In this document: positions 19,246 through 27,389 of the stretch, piece by piece
Numbering within the stretch: the first letter of the stretch is position 1
Layout of the letters: each line of letters begins with the position of its first letter
Source: Burkholderiales bacterium RIFOXYD12_FULL_59_19
Lineage (GTDB): Bacteria > Pseudomonadota > Gammaproteobacteria > Burkholderiales > Burkholderiaceae_C
NCBI GenBank assembly: GCA_001771065.1
Contig: MESQ01000055.1
Location: 62,001 to 126,000 of the forward strand
DNA length: 64,000 nucleotides
Direction of reading: 5' to 3'
The notes under the pieces: model-generated
What the model saw: only the letters and a program-made list of their open reading frames with translations
The model's database searches: none
Told to the model about the DNA's origin: nothing
Translations under genes and position numbers: made by a program

Positions 19246-19328
19246 GTTTTTCTCCTGAAGGATTGTTGTCGTAGCACGGGCAACAGCTTAACGCAAAGCC
19301 CGCGCCTACTGCATGCGCCATCAGGAAA

Positions 19329-19970
19329 TTACATTCTGACCCCAACCATCTGACCGCGACGCACGGCCGAACTGGCCGTCATACCGGGAATCAGAGCTTG
19401 TGCGCGCAACGCCAGACTGCTGAATCGCACTTTGTGCGGTTTGCGGTCTTGCAAATAATCCAGCTTGCGCATGCTGCTAAAGACGCGCGAGACGGTTTCG
19501 GGCGCAGCGTCCAGGATATCGGCCATGTCGCTCAGGTTAGGCAGGATGCACTCCAATGTGGTCCTGGCGTCGTGGTTCACGCTGTCGGAGAACATCAGCA
19601 ACAGGCACTTCACGCGCTGTGAAGCCGGTCCGGTACGCAGGCTGACCACCTCGCGGCAGCGCTGGTGGGCAATCACCACGGTTTCCATCAGGACGTGCAT
19701 CATTTCTGGACCCGAGGCTTGCACCGGAGTCAAAGTAACCGGCGTGAGCGCACGCACGCTCAAAGCATCGTCGGTGCCAACCCATTTCTCCACACCGATC
19801 ACATCGCCGGGCAATGCCAGTCGCATGAAACAGCTGGTTTCGCCGCTCCGGGCGCTGTCAATGCGCAGTGCGCCAGACTCAACGCGCCACATTTGCGTCA
19901 AGTCACACGCGGCCAGGCCCTCACGGGGACTCAAGGTGCGGTTGCTTGGATTGGATGGTATGGATTTCAT
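19329..19970 (-). CDS. Crp/Fnr family transcriptional regulator
   Basis: A 213-residue regulator with a cyclic-nucleotide-binding-like beta-roll in the first half (MWRVESGALRIDSARSGETS, LPGDVIGVEKW) and a Crp-type helix-turn-helix near residues 145-185 (LSDMADILDAAPETVSRVFS). The roll is shorter than in Crp and has no cysteine set as in Fnr, so the signal is unknown. The gene is monocistronic, flanked by the TonB receptor (128 bp) and PhaM. Regulators of this divergent type are common in Comamonadaceae. Confidence 0.82.
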   Translation of the reverse strand: MKSIPSNPSNRTLSPREGLAACDLTQMWRVESGALRIDSARSGETSCFMRLALPGDVIGVEKWVGTDDALSVRALTPVTLTPVQASGPEMMHVLMETVVIAHQRCREVVSLRTGPASQRVKCLLLMFSDSVNHDARTTLECILPNLSDMADILDAAPETVSRVFSSMRKLDYLQDRKPHKVRFSSLALRAQALIPGMTASSAVRRGQMVGVRM

Positions 19971-20078
19971 GGACTTACCTCTGCAAAAAAATTGGCATCT
20001 GGCGCCTGTTCAGAAAACGCAAAAAAGCCATTGTTCAAGTGACATCTCCGAAGAAAATTACCAAGCCCGTGAGGGTGT

Positions 20079-20095
20079 CGCAGGCCCGGCCTGCG
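20079..20095. terminator. GC-rich hairpin just after the TonB receptor gene
   Basis: CGCAGGCC-c-GGCCTGCG forms an 8-bp perfect stem 3 bp beyond the stop codon of the minus-strand receptor gene. There is no T-run after it on either strand, so it may be a transcript-stabilising or Rho-assisted stop rather than an intrinsic terminator. Confidence 0.4.
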
Positions 20096-20098
20096 GCT

Positions 20099-22411
20099 TC
20101 AAAATTTCACGTTAACACCCACATAAATGGAGCGACCCATGCCAGGCACGGCAATACCGTATGGCGTACCAGTGATGCTCATGGTCGTGCCCTGCCCGGT
20201 GTAAGCACCTCCCGTGGGCAAGTCATAGAACTTGTCAAACAGGTTTTCCACGCCAATATCCAGGCGCACGGTTTTCCACGAATAACTGCCACGTAGGTTG
20301 ACCAGGCTGTAGCCAGGGGTCTTGATTTCGTTGCGCATGGCCGACACATCGTCTTTGGCTTGCACCATCACCAGTTCGGCACTGTTGGCCCAGCCGCCTG
20401 TGATTTGCGTAACGGCCAGTTTGGCATTGAGCGGCATGATGTTGTACAGGTTGCCGCCCGTGGTTTCATTGCTGCCTTTGGTGTAATTCAACAGGCCCTT
20501 GAAGCCAAACTCACCCCAACTGGTTTTGGCCAGCGGCATGTGACCTGAAAGGTTGACACCATACAGCCGCGCCGACTGGTTCATGTATTTCAACACGCTA
20601 AAACCGTTGGTCACCAGCGTGGTGGCGGCAGCATTGGTGGCAGCGTTCCACTGGACAGCATCGATGTAGTTGTTCACCTGCGTGTAAAACGGTGTGGCCT
20701 TGATGCCCCAGATGCTGTCGGCTGCGTGCCAGTCAAAGGTGGCGCTCAGGGTGTTGGCCGCCTCGGGCTTGAGCTTGAGATTGCCGATGTAACCGTTGCC
20801 GTCACCCACAAAGTTATTCATCACCGCAGCCATCGTCCAGGTGGACCACGGAAAGCGCTCATACACGTTGGGCGAACGCACCTTGTGGGCAAAGCCGAAT
20901 TCGATGTCGACATTGGCGTTGGTGGTGTACTTGGCAAGGGCGGTCAGGTCGAGGTTGGTGTCACTACTGGCGTGGCTTTGGGCGTTAAACGCCGCAGCAT
21001 CGCGCATTTGGTAATTGAACATGGGCGCGGTACCGTTGGTGACCGGGTTGTAGCCCTGCACGTTGCCAGCATTCATCTTGACCTGCTCAACGCGGACACC
21101 GATCAGCGTCATCCACTGCGCGTTTTTGCGGGTTTCCACTTCAGCAAACAGCGCTGTGCGGTCACGTTCGCCATCCTTGATATTCCAGAAAGTCCCAGGT
21201 CCCATGCCCCCGCCAGACGCTGGCCACCAGTCGTTAAGACGGTATTGCTGCAAGTCAGCGCCAACACGCAACAGGTCTTGAGGGTTCAGGACCATGTCTG
21301 CCTTGACGCTCAGACCGGTGGTTTTACCCTCTGTATCCATCGGCATACCGGAGGCGCAAGTTCCTAGTGCATCACCGGCGAAACGGATAGGGGTGCAAGG
21401 TACACCGGCACCGGAGTTCGTGCCATACCAATACCGCTTGTCTGCCCCAAAATCCATGAAGTGGTCCACGTTCTCCTGGTAGGCGCGCGCATCCAGCGAA
21501 CCCCAGTCGAACTGGCCCAGGTAGCGCAGGTTCACACTGTCCTGTTTGTTGTAGAGCATGTCCATGCGCTGGTTCGGGTATAGCTGGAACGGCATGTCCT
21601 GGATGCCCACTTTGGCCTCAAACAGATGGTTGTCATTTTTGAAGGCCAGTCCCAGGGTGTGGTTGCGGGTTTCATAAGCGGTGGAGCCGACTTCATCACG
21701 CGCCAGGGTGTGGCCAATACGACCAGTGGCGTCGTAGGATTTGAAATCACTGCCTGCGGTGTAGTTGTCGGCCTTGCTGGTGGCCCCGCTGTAACTGATG
21801 TTGAACGCTTGTGTTGCGTAACTGGCCGAGAGATTGGCACCACTGGATTTGTTGTTGCTGCGGTAAAAGGTACCCACCTCGCCCTTGGTGATGGCTTTTT
21901 GGCCAGGCGCGGCGAACTCTGGTGCGTGCGACTCTGCAACGATGGTCCCGCCAATGCTGTCGCCCCCGCTGCTGACCGGGGCGATACCGGCATACACCGT
22001 GAGCGAGCCGACCTGGGTCGGGTCGATATAGGACAGCGCCGGGTTCATGTGGTTGGGGCAGGAGGCGATCAGGTCCATGCCATCCACCTTGATACGCAAC
22101 CGGTCGTCGGCCAGGCCGTTGATCGCGGGCAGGCTCGACACGCCACCGGCACCGTACAGACTCAGACCGGGAACATCCGCCAGTAGGTTGGCGGTGTCAC
22201 TGGTGGCGACCCGTTTTGGGGCCAAAGCGGTTTTGTCAATTGGGGTCGCACCCGGCGTCTGAGCCAGCTTGATTTTGCTGGCGTTCACCGTCACGGTGGG
22301 CAAAGTTGCCGTGGCGGCATCTTGGGCCAATGCCAGACTGCATGGCAGGCACAGCGGCGCAACGGCCAGCGCCATGGCGCGAACAAATGGATGGGTTTGG
22401 GGATAGGACAT
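20099..22411 (-). CDS. TonB-dependent copper receptor, OprC/NosA-like
   Basis: A 770-residue outer-membrane beta-barrel receptor. A signal peptide (ending near SLALAQDAA) is followed by a plug domain (TLPTVTVNASKI, then ADVPGLSLYGAGGVSS). The segment DGMDLIASCPNHMNPALSYI carries the CxxHM motif typical of the OprC/NosA copper-receptor group; in OprC it binds copper. The barrel ends with the usual aromatic-type C-terminus (GRSIYVGVNVKF). Neighbours upstream on the same strand are DUF2946 and PCu(A)C genes, which fits copper import for the cytochrome oxidase and other cuproenzymes. Specificity for copper is inferred from motif and context. Confidence 0.88.
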   Translation of the reverse strand: MSYPQTHPFVRAMALAVAPLCLPCSLALAQDAATATLPTVTVNASKIKLAQTPGATPIDKTALAPKRVATSDTANLLADVPGLSLYGAGGVSSLPAINGLADDRLRIKVDGMDLIASCPNHMNPALSYIDPTQVGSLTVYAGIAPVSSGGDSIGGTIVAESHAPEFAAPGQKAITKGEVGTFYRSNNKSSGANLSASYATQAFNISYSGATSKADNYTAGSDFKSYDATGRIGHTLARDEVGSTAYETRNHTLGLAFKNDNHLFEAKVGIQDMPFQLYPNQRMDMLYNKQDSVNLRYLGQFDWGSLDARAYQENVDHFMDFGADKRYWYGTNSGAGVPCTPIRFAGDALGTCASGMPMDTEGKTTGLSVKADMVLNPQDLLRVGADLQQYRLNDWWPASGGGMGPGTFWNIKDGERDRTALFAEVETRKNAQWMTLIGVRVEQVKMNAGNVQGYNPVTNGTAPMFNYQMRDAAAFNAQSHASSDTNLDLTALAKYTTNANVDIEFGFAHKVRSPNVYERFPWSTWTMAAVMNNFVGDGNGYIGNLKLKPEAANTLSATFDWHAADSIWGIKATPFYTQVNNYIDAVQWNAATNAAATTLVTNGFSVLKYMNQSARLYGVNLSGHMPLAKTSWGEFGFKGLLNYTKGSNETTGGNLYNIMPLNAKLAVTQITGGWANSAELVMVQAKDDVSAMRNEIKTPGYSLVNLRGSYSWKTVRLDIGVENLFDKFYDLPTGGAYTGQGTTMSITGTPYGIAVPGMGRSIYVGVNVKF

Positions 22412-22576
22412 GGTGATTTCCTTGTGTTGTTAGCGTTGTTTTAAGGGGTGAAAAATCGGTCGCCATCTTTGTTGGGTGGCGATGAACGTGCTGGCTCGCA
22501 GCACGCGCGCAGCACACACACGCCAATCAGGCACGTGCCTCTGCAGCTAGGCAGATCAGGCGAAAAACCGGAAAAC

Positions 22577-22984
22577 TCAGGGGACGGGCGGGCCGCGAGG
22601 GTGCGCTGCCGCGAAGATTCGGGCAGGGAAATAGCTGGCTGGCGGATCATCCGGCACCACAGCGTGGCTGGGTGCGGAAAAAAAGAAAAACTGGGGCTGC
22701 GGGGGCGGGGCGAGCCGGTCTGCCATCAGCAAGCAAAACGGGCAGTGATCCGACACTACGGCGGAGGTCGGATCACTGGAGACAGGTTCAACGGCGGTCG
22801 GCAACGCCATCCAGCGCGGCCCGGCGCTGGTGCAGATTTCAATCAGCGGCGCCCGGTCGCCATGCGCCCAGGTCAACGCATGCGACACCGTTGGAGCCAG
22901 TGCCCCGAACAGCGCCAGCCACAAGGCCAGCCACAGCACCCAGGATGGTCGTGCAGCGCTTGCTGTGGCGGCTCTGAATGGCAT
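22577..22984 (-). CDS. DUF2946 family protein
   Basis: A 135-residue small protein with an N-terminal membrane/signal segment (WVLWLALWLALFGALAPTVS) and the family features ICTSAG and HCPFCLLMAD. The H-C-x-x-C motif looks like a metal site. The family is found beside copper receptors and PCu(A)C, but its function is not established. ATG 22984 is preferred over an in-frame TTG at 23002, although neither has a strong ribosome-binding site. It lies between PCu(A)C (43 bp) and the copper receptor (165 bp) on one strand. Confidence 0.75.
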   Translation of the reverse strand: MPFRAATASAARPSWVLWLALWLALFGALAPTVSHALTWAHGDRAPLIEICTSAGPRWMALPTAVEPVSSDPTSAVVSDHCPFCLLMADRLAPPPQPQFFFFSAPSHAVVPDDPPASYFPARIFAAAHPRGPPVP

Positions 22985-23027
22985 GAATGTGCCGCGGCTC
23001 AAAGGGTCAAGCTGACGTTCAGGGGGC

Positions 23028-23534
23028 TTACTTGGCTGGCATGTTGCCGTGCATGGAATGGTCCATGGCAGCCGGTTTGGCCATACCGCCCGGCGCCATG
23101 ACGGCCACGGGCAGCGTCAGTTCCAGCTTGCTCTCGACACCCTTGGCGTCCTTGAACAACAAGGTCACCGGCACGGAGCTGTCTTTGGCCAGCGGCGCTT
23201 TCAAGTCCATCAACATCAAATGGTAACCGCCGGGTTTGAGCTCAACGGCTTTGCCAGCAGGCAGAACCAAGCCACCTTTGACCTCGGCCATTTTCATCAC
23301 GCCAGCGTCCATCTTCATCTCATGCACTTGCGCCACACCGGCCACGGACGATGCCACGCCGACCAATGTGGTGTCTTCTTTGGCGGTGAGTGTCATGAAC
23401 GCACCGGTGGCCATTTGGCCCTTGACCGTGGCACGGGCCCAGGCGCTTTGCACCTCAACCCCCTGGTCGGCAGCCAGGGCGCCGAGAGCGGTGGTGGCCA
23501 GCGCAACGGCGGTCATCAGTGATTTGAATTTCAT
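23028..23534 (-). CDS. Copper chaperone PCu(A)C
   Basis: A 168-residue periplasmic protein: a signal peptide ending near LGALAAD, then a cupredoxin-like DUF461 domain. Copper ligands are visible as H71, M82, H105 and M107, close to the family pattern H-X10-M-X21-H-X-M (here one residue longer in the second gap). The C-terminal tail adds M and H residues (MDHSMHGNMPAK), another common copper-binding feature. PCu(A)C hands Cu(I) to SCO and to the CuA site of cytochrome oxidase; both are encoded in this window. A strong ribosome-binding site (AAGGAAAT) precedes the ATG. Confidence 0.93.
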   Translation of the reverse strand: MKFKSLMTAVALATTALGALAADQGVEVQSAWARATVKGQMATGAFMTLTAKEDTTLVGVASSVAGVAQVHEMKMDAGVMKMAEVKGGLVLPAGKAVELKPGGYHLMLMDLKAPLAKDSSVPVTLLFKDAKGVESKLELTLPVAVMAPGGMAKPAAMDHSMHGNMPAK

Positions 23535-23644
23535 GGGATTTCCTTCAGGATTAAAAGGTCAGGACGACCGACAGAGTGACAGGGAAACGGGGCTCAAGCC
23601 GTTACGAAAAAGCACCAATAGCCAATATTAATTTAGCGTAAGCG

Positions 23645-23744
23645 GGCGGGCTTCAGCCAGCCTGGTCTGTAGGGCGAACTTGAGTCCACTGTGATCTGTA
23701 GGGCGGACTTTAGTCCGCCAAGGTCGACTGAAGTCGACCCTACA
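23645..23744. repeat. Cluster of four REP-like short palindromes
   Basis: Four units follow one another, each two 8-9 nt arms around a 2-nt loop. They are GGCGGGCT/AGCCAGCC (23645-23662), an imperfect GGGCGAACT/AGTCCACT unit (23672-23690), GGCGGACT/AGTCCGCC (23702-23719) and GGTCGACT/AGTCGACC (23722-23739). TGTAGGG precedes units two and three, and CCCTACA closes the last, so the right half is bounded by inverted heptamers. The arms share the core GACT/AGTC but vary with compensating changes. It sits in the spacer between PCu(A)C and a DUF2946 gene. Confidence 0.75.
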
Positions 23745-23777
23745 AACACCCACAAGACGCACAGTAAAACAGGGCTA

Positions 23778-24152
23778 TCAGGCTTTGGGGGGAGCGCGCG
23801 CGGGTGGTGGCCCGGCGGTCAGGGCGGCGATGATGGCCGCCGGAATACTTTGCAGCACATGGCTCAGAGGTTGTGGCGCCGCCAAGGTATTGAGCACAAA
23901 GGGGGGTGGCGCACTGCCCACCAGGCACAGCGGGCAAAAGAGCGCATTGCCACTGTCAGAAGAGGCTGCGGTGCTCACACTGCCATCGTCGGCCAGCACC
24001 ACCTTGAGCATGCCCGCGCCGGTACAAATCATCAGCTCTGCTTGCGGATTCACCATGGGCGAGGCCACGGCCACGCCCAGCGTCATGGCAAACCACAGCA
24101 GGGCCAGACGGGCCAGCCAGGGTGCGTTGCGCAGGGTGTGCAGAAGGTTCAT
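23778..24152 (-). CDS. DUF2946 family protein (second copy)
   Basis: A 124-residue protein with an N-terminal hydrophobic segment (ARLALLWFAMTLGVAVASP), the ICTGAG motif and ALFCPLCLVGS, which lacks the histidine just before the CxxC found in the 22577-22984 paralogue. The C-terminal part is proline/alanine rich. It is the most upstream gene of the copper-related minus-strand group, separated from PCu(A)C by the palindrome cluster. Function unknown; a role in copper handling is inferred from context. Confidence 0.72.
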   Translation of the reverse strand: MNLLHTLRNAPWLARLALLWFAMTLGVAVASPMVNPQAELMICTGAGMLKVVLADDGSVSTAASSDSGNALFCPLCLVGSAPPPFVLNTLAAPQPLSHVLQSIPAAIIAALTAGPPPARAPPKA

Positions 24153-24246
24153 GGGGCGCGATTATTACACTGACCCGCACCGACACGGCCAACAGGCCCC
24201 GCCTGGTGCGGCACGGCCCGGGCCGCGAGCTGCTATTCTTGAGGCC

Positions 24247-24660
24247 ATGAACAGCTTATTTCACCTGGCCTTCAACGTCACCGACCTCGACCAGACCCGC
24301 GCTTTTTACGGCGGCGTGCTGGGCTGCCGTGAGGGCCGCAGCACCGCCACCTGGGTCGACTTCGATTTTTTTGGACACCAGCTCTCCATGCACCTGGGCG
24401 AGCCGTTCAAGACTGCCGCCACGGGTCATGTGGGCGAGCACCTGGTGCCGATGCCGCACTTTGGTCTGGTGCTGGCGCTGCCCGACTGGCAGGCGCTGGC
24501 CAAACGCTTAGCCGATGCCAACATCAACTTTATTTTACCGCCGCAGTTGCGTTTTGCCGGGCAGCCGGGTGAGCAATGGACCATGTTCTTTTGCGATCCG
24601 TTTGGCAATCCGATCGAAGTCAAGGGTTTTGACTCGCTGGCGTCGCTCTACGCCAGTTGA
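24247..24660 (+). CDS. VOC family (glyoxalase/dioxygenase fold) protein
   Basis: A 137-residue single-domain protein of the vicinal-oxygen-chelate fold: LFHLAFNVTDLDQTRAFYGG at the front with the first metal-ligand histidine (H7), HQLSMHLGE in the middle and MFFCDPFGNPIEVKGF with the glutamate at the end. A much longer open frame exists upstream, but the fold begins at this ATG. The 3' end overlaps the remnant of a GntR gene on the other strand by 13 bp. The substrate is not predictable. Confidence 0.85.
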   Translation: MNSLFHLAFNVTDLDQTRAFYGGVLGCREGRSTATWVDFDFFGHQLSMHLGEPFKTAATGHVGEHLVPMPHFGLVLALPDWQALAKRLADANINFILPPQLRFAGQPGEQWTMFFCDPFGNPIEVKGFDSLASLYAS

Positions 24661-24866
24661 TCCGGCAGCTCACCCAGGCGCCTGAGCGCACTGGAGCGCC
24701 GCGCCTCATCGAGCGCCTTGTCCTCGATCCCCTGGCGCACAAAATCAATGTGTTCGCTGGCGGCCAGCGCCGCCTCTTGCGGCTGGTGTTCACGAATGGC
24801 CTGCCAGATGGCGCGGTGCTGCGCCCGCAACGGGTTCCAGCGCTGCGGCCGGGCGCGTAAATGCAC
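24648..24866 (-). pseudogene. Remnant of a GntR/FCD regulator (C-terminal end only)
   Basis: A 72-codon frame whose translation (NPLRAQHRAIWQAIREHQ, then ALAASEHIDFVRQGIED) matches the last helices of an FCD ligand domain. The winged-helix half and most of the FCD are missing: upstream DNA on this strand holds no in-frame continuation, only an unrelated 33-codon frame at 24881-24982 ending in TAA. It appears to be a truncated, decayed gene. Confidence 0.65.
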
Positions 24867-25117
24867 CAGTTATAGGACAATTACTGGTCGGTGCCGCAGA
24901 TGCTGGTCCAGTGATTCCAGAACATGCGCGCGACAGCTGCATTGGTAGCTTTTCGGTCAACACGCTCAGGATCAAAATCCATTGTTGTAGGAAGTCGCCA
25001 TTTTATGAATGACCCATGACCATGACCAATGTGATGGACCGCGTTGGAATTGGCGACCTAACCACGGCCAGGGGCAAGCCTGCTATCCTGTTGCACCCGA
25101 CAGATATTGCAGCGCGC
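24867..25117. other. Non-coding gap with gene debris
   Basis: About 250 bp before the MarC gene. It contains a 33-codon minus-strand frame (24881-24982, ending WNHWTSICGTDQ) that I do not recognise. No complete gene, terminator or mobile-element end is evident. The promoter of marC presumably lies at the right end. Confidence 0.5.
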
Positions 25118-25714
25118 ATGAACTACACCTTTGCCTCAGCCACCATTTTGCTGATCCTGATCACTGATCCGATCGGCAACATTCCGATTTTTGCCAACGC
25201 TCTCAAGCACGTGGCCCCCGAGCGGCGCGCACGTGTCATCTTGCGCGAAGTGCTGATTGCCTTTTTGCTGCTGCTGACTTTCATGTTCATCGGCGACAGC
25301 TTTTTACGCGTGATGAACCTGAGCGAGCTGTCACTGCAGATTGGCGGCGGCGTGATTCTATTTTTGATCGCGCTGCGCATGATTTTTCCGCCGCCCAAGG
25401 TGGAGTCGGACGAACCTCTGGGTGAGCCGCTGATCGTGCCGCTGGCCATCCCAGCCATTGCCGGGCCGTCGGCGCTGGCCACGGTGTTGCTGCTGGTGTC
25501 GCAAGCACCCGAGAAGCGGCTCGAATGGATCGCCGCGCTGTGTGTCACCATGAGTGTGAGTGCCGTGGTGCTGGTGCTGGCCGAGCGCATTCAGCGCGTC
25601 GCCGGCGACCGTTTTGTGGTGGCGCTGGAACGGCTGATGGGCCTGGTGCTGGTGGCGGTGTCGATCGAGATGCTGCTGCGCGGCGTCAAGACCTTCATCT
25701 CACAACTGGCATGA
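25118..25714 (+). CDS. MarC family integral membrane protein
   Basis: A 198-residue inner-membrane protein with about six helices. Family features are LILITDPIGNIPIFANALKH near the start, GGGVILFLIALRMIFPP and PLAIPAIAGPSALATVLLL. MarC/UPF0056 proteins are probable transporters of unknown substrate. The frame is open from 25016, but homologues begin at MNYTFASATILL, so ATG 25118 is chosen. It is followed 34 bp later by the DUF3108 gene on the same strand. Confidence 0.9.
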   Translation: MNYTFASATILLILITDPIGNIPIFANALKHVAPERRARVILREVLIAFLLLLTFMFIGDSFLRVMNLSELSLQIGGGVILFLIALRMIFPPPKVESDEPLGEPLIVPLAIPAIAGPSALATVLLLVSQAPEKRLEWIAALCVTMSVSAVVLVLAERIQRVAGDRFVVALERLMGLVLVAVSIEMLLRGVKTFISQLA

Positions 25715-25748
25715 GTCTGGCCCGCCGGAGCCAGCACAAGCTGGCGCC

Positions 25749-26939
25749 ATGAAAACCTGGCTGTCCCTGACGCTGGCCGTGTTGCTGGTGCACCTGGCAC
25801 TGTTGCAAACTCTGCCCTTGAATCTGCCCGTGACGAACACACCAACCAGCCCAACGTTTGCCACACGAACGGTGGTGTTGACCCGCGCGCCAGCACCCAG
25901 TGCCGACCAGACGGTCGCCACGCAACAGGTTAAACCCAAAGCCAAAAAGCCAGCAGCCCGGGCGCCTGCCCGCGAACCAGTCGTCCAGCCAAGCCTCACA
26001 CCTGAATCGACGGTGTCAAGCACCAGCCCTACCGCCCTGGCCAGCGTTGATCCCGGCGCGACTGACCCACAAGAACAGCCCATGGCCGACGCCCCCGCCG
26101 ATGCTGCTTCTGCACCCGCGACGGCGGTCATCACCCCAGCCAGCGCCACCGAGCAGCCTGCCTCGACACCCGCGACGGCAGCCATCACCCCAGCCAGCGC
26201 GGCCGAAAGCGCCACCGAGCCCGCCACGGTAGCCATGGTGTCCGCGACGATACCCGAAGCAGCCCCCCCCATTCCCGCCACGGAAGTGGCGTTTAATGCC
26301 GATCACCTACCGACTTCGGTCAAGCTGGTGTACCGGGTCGAAGCCAACAAATTTCCGTATACGCTGAGCGGCGAATTGTTATGGCAACGGCGGGAACAGA
26401 GCTACCAGGCGCAACTGAGCATCAGTACTTTTGGCCAGACACGGGTGCAAACCAGCCGCGGCCAGATTGACCCATTTGGCCTGGCCCCTGAGCGTTTCTC
26501 TGACAAATACCGCAGCGAGGTGGCGGCCCATTTCAACCGCGCGCAGGGTCTGGTGAGCTTCAGCGCCAACACACCCAACGTCCCCTTGCTGCCCGGCGCC
26601 CAGGATCGCCTGAGTGTGCTGGTGCAACTCGGGGCCCTGGTGGCCAGTGCACCCCAACGCTTTAGCCCTGGCACCACGCTGCGTGTACAAACCATTGGCC
26701 CGCGCGATGGCGACCTGTGGCTGTTTACTTTTGGTAGCCTGGAAACCCTGGAACTCCCCGGTGGACCCCAGCAGGGTCTGAAGCTGGTGCGCCAACCTCG
26801 CCAGCTCTACGACCAGAAACTAGAGGTCTGGCTGGCACCCGACCTGGCGTACCTGCCAGCACGTATCCGTATCACCGAAGCCAATGGCGACTATGTGGAT
26901 CAAAAATGGGTGGCCTCTGAGGCCGCTGACAGCCCTTGA
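25749..26939 (+). CDS. DUF3108 domain protein with low-complexity linker
   Basis: A 396-residue protein with an N-terminal hydrophobic anchor (WLSLTLAVLLVHLALLQTLP), then a linker of about 150 residues rich in A, P, T and S. The C-terminal DUF3108 domain starts near LPTSVKLVYRVEANKFPYTL and ends with LARIRITEANGDYVDQKW-like sequence. The anchor suggests a periplasmic protein held to the inner membrane. The linker contains a direct duplication (listed separately). Function is unknown. Confidence 0.82.
   Translation: MKTWLSLTLAVLLVHLALLQTLPLNLPVTNTPTSPTFATRTVVLTRAPAPSADQTVATQQVKPKAKKPAARAPAREPVVQPSLTPESTVSSTSPTALASVDPGATDPQEQPMADAPADAASAPATAVITPASATEQPASTPATAAITPASAAESATEPATVAMVSATIPEAAPPIPATEVAFNADHLPTSVKLVYRVEANKFPYTLSGELLWQRREQSYQAQLSISTFGQTRVQTSRGQIDPFGLAPERFSDKYRSEVAAHFNRAQGLVSFSANTPNVPLLPGAQDRLSVLVQLGALVASAPQRFSPGTTLRVQTIGPRDGDLWLFTFGSLETLELPGGPQQGLKLVRQPRQLYDQKLEVWLAPDLAYLPARIRITEANGDYVDQKWVASEAADSP
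26113..26200 (+). repeat. Tandem duplication in the DUF3108 linker
   Basis: Two 34-bp copies (26113-26146 and 26167-26200) differ at two positions and lie 54 bp apart, an in-frame 18-codon period. They encode the repeated PATAxITPASA block of the alanine/proline linker. Replication slippage is the simple explanation; the linker tolerates length change. Confidence 0.8.
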
Positions 26940-26996
26940 CATGCCGCCATGGGCAAGCCGCTTCAAGGCTATCCAGATTCATGGATAATTTGATGC

Positions 26997-27305
26997 ATGC
27001 ATACGCTTTACGACTCCGAGACCTATTCCGTCACCCACATGCTGGCCAACGCCGTCACGGCAGAGGTTCAGCCTGACGACATGAAGGCGGGCGAGCAACT
27101 GCTGATCGTGCCGCAACTGGTGCGCCACGGCTTTGAGATTGTCGACAAGCGCGCCAACAAAGAGGTCTACCTCGACGGCTCCTGGGCTGAATTGTTTCAA
27201 CAGCAAATCTCGGCATGGCAAACCAAAACGCCCACCCAGGAAGAAGTCGAAGACACGTTGGAGCAATACGCCGAACTGGCGCAAAACCCGGTCGTGGTGC
27301 ACTGA
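26997..27305 (+). CDS. DUF3567 family protein
   Basis: A 102-residue soluble acidic protein with features I associate with the betaproteobacterial DUF3567 family: YDSETYSVTHM near the start, HGFEIVDKRANKEVYLDGSW in the middle and EEVEDTLEQYAEL near the end. Function unknown. It stands between the DUF3108 and LysE genes, all on the plus strand, with about 57 bp and 84 bp spacers. Confidence 0.75.
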   Translation: MHTLYDSETYSVTHMLANAVTAEVQPDDMKAGEQLLIVPQLVRHGFEIVDKRANKEVYLDGSWAELFQQQISAWQTKTPTQEEVEDTLEQYAELAQNPVVVH

Positions 27306-27389
27306 AGCGCCCAGACCTTTTCTTTAAGCGCCTCCCCTGACCCGGCACCAGCGTCCCATGGCGCCCCATGACCCTGGCATAACGACCCC

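Noticed and set aside
23645-23744. A CRISPR array
   Set aside because: Units are self-complementary hairpins without conserved repeats and unique spacers, and no cas genes are present.
23785-24660. A long 5' extension of the VOC gene
   Set aside because: The extension runs antisense across the DUF2946 gene and the fold begins at 24247.
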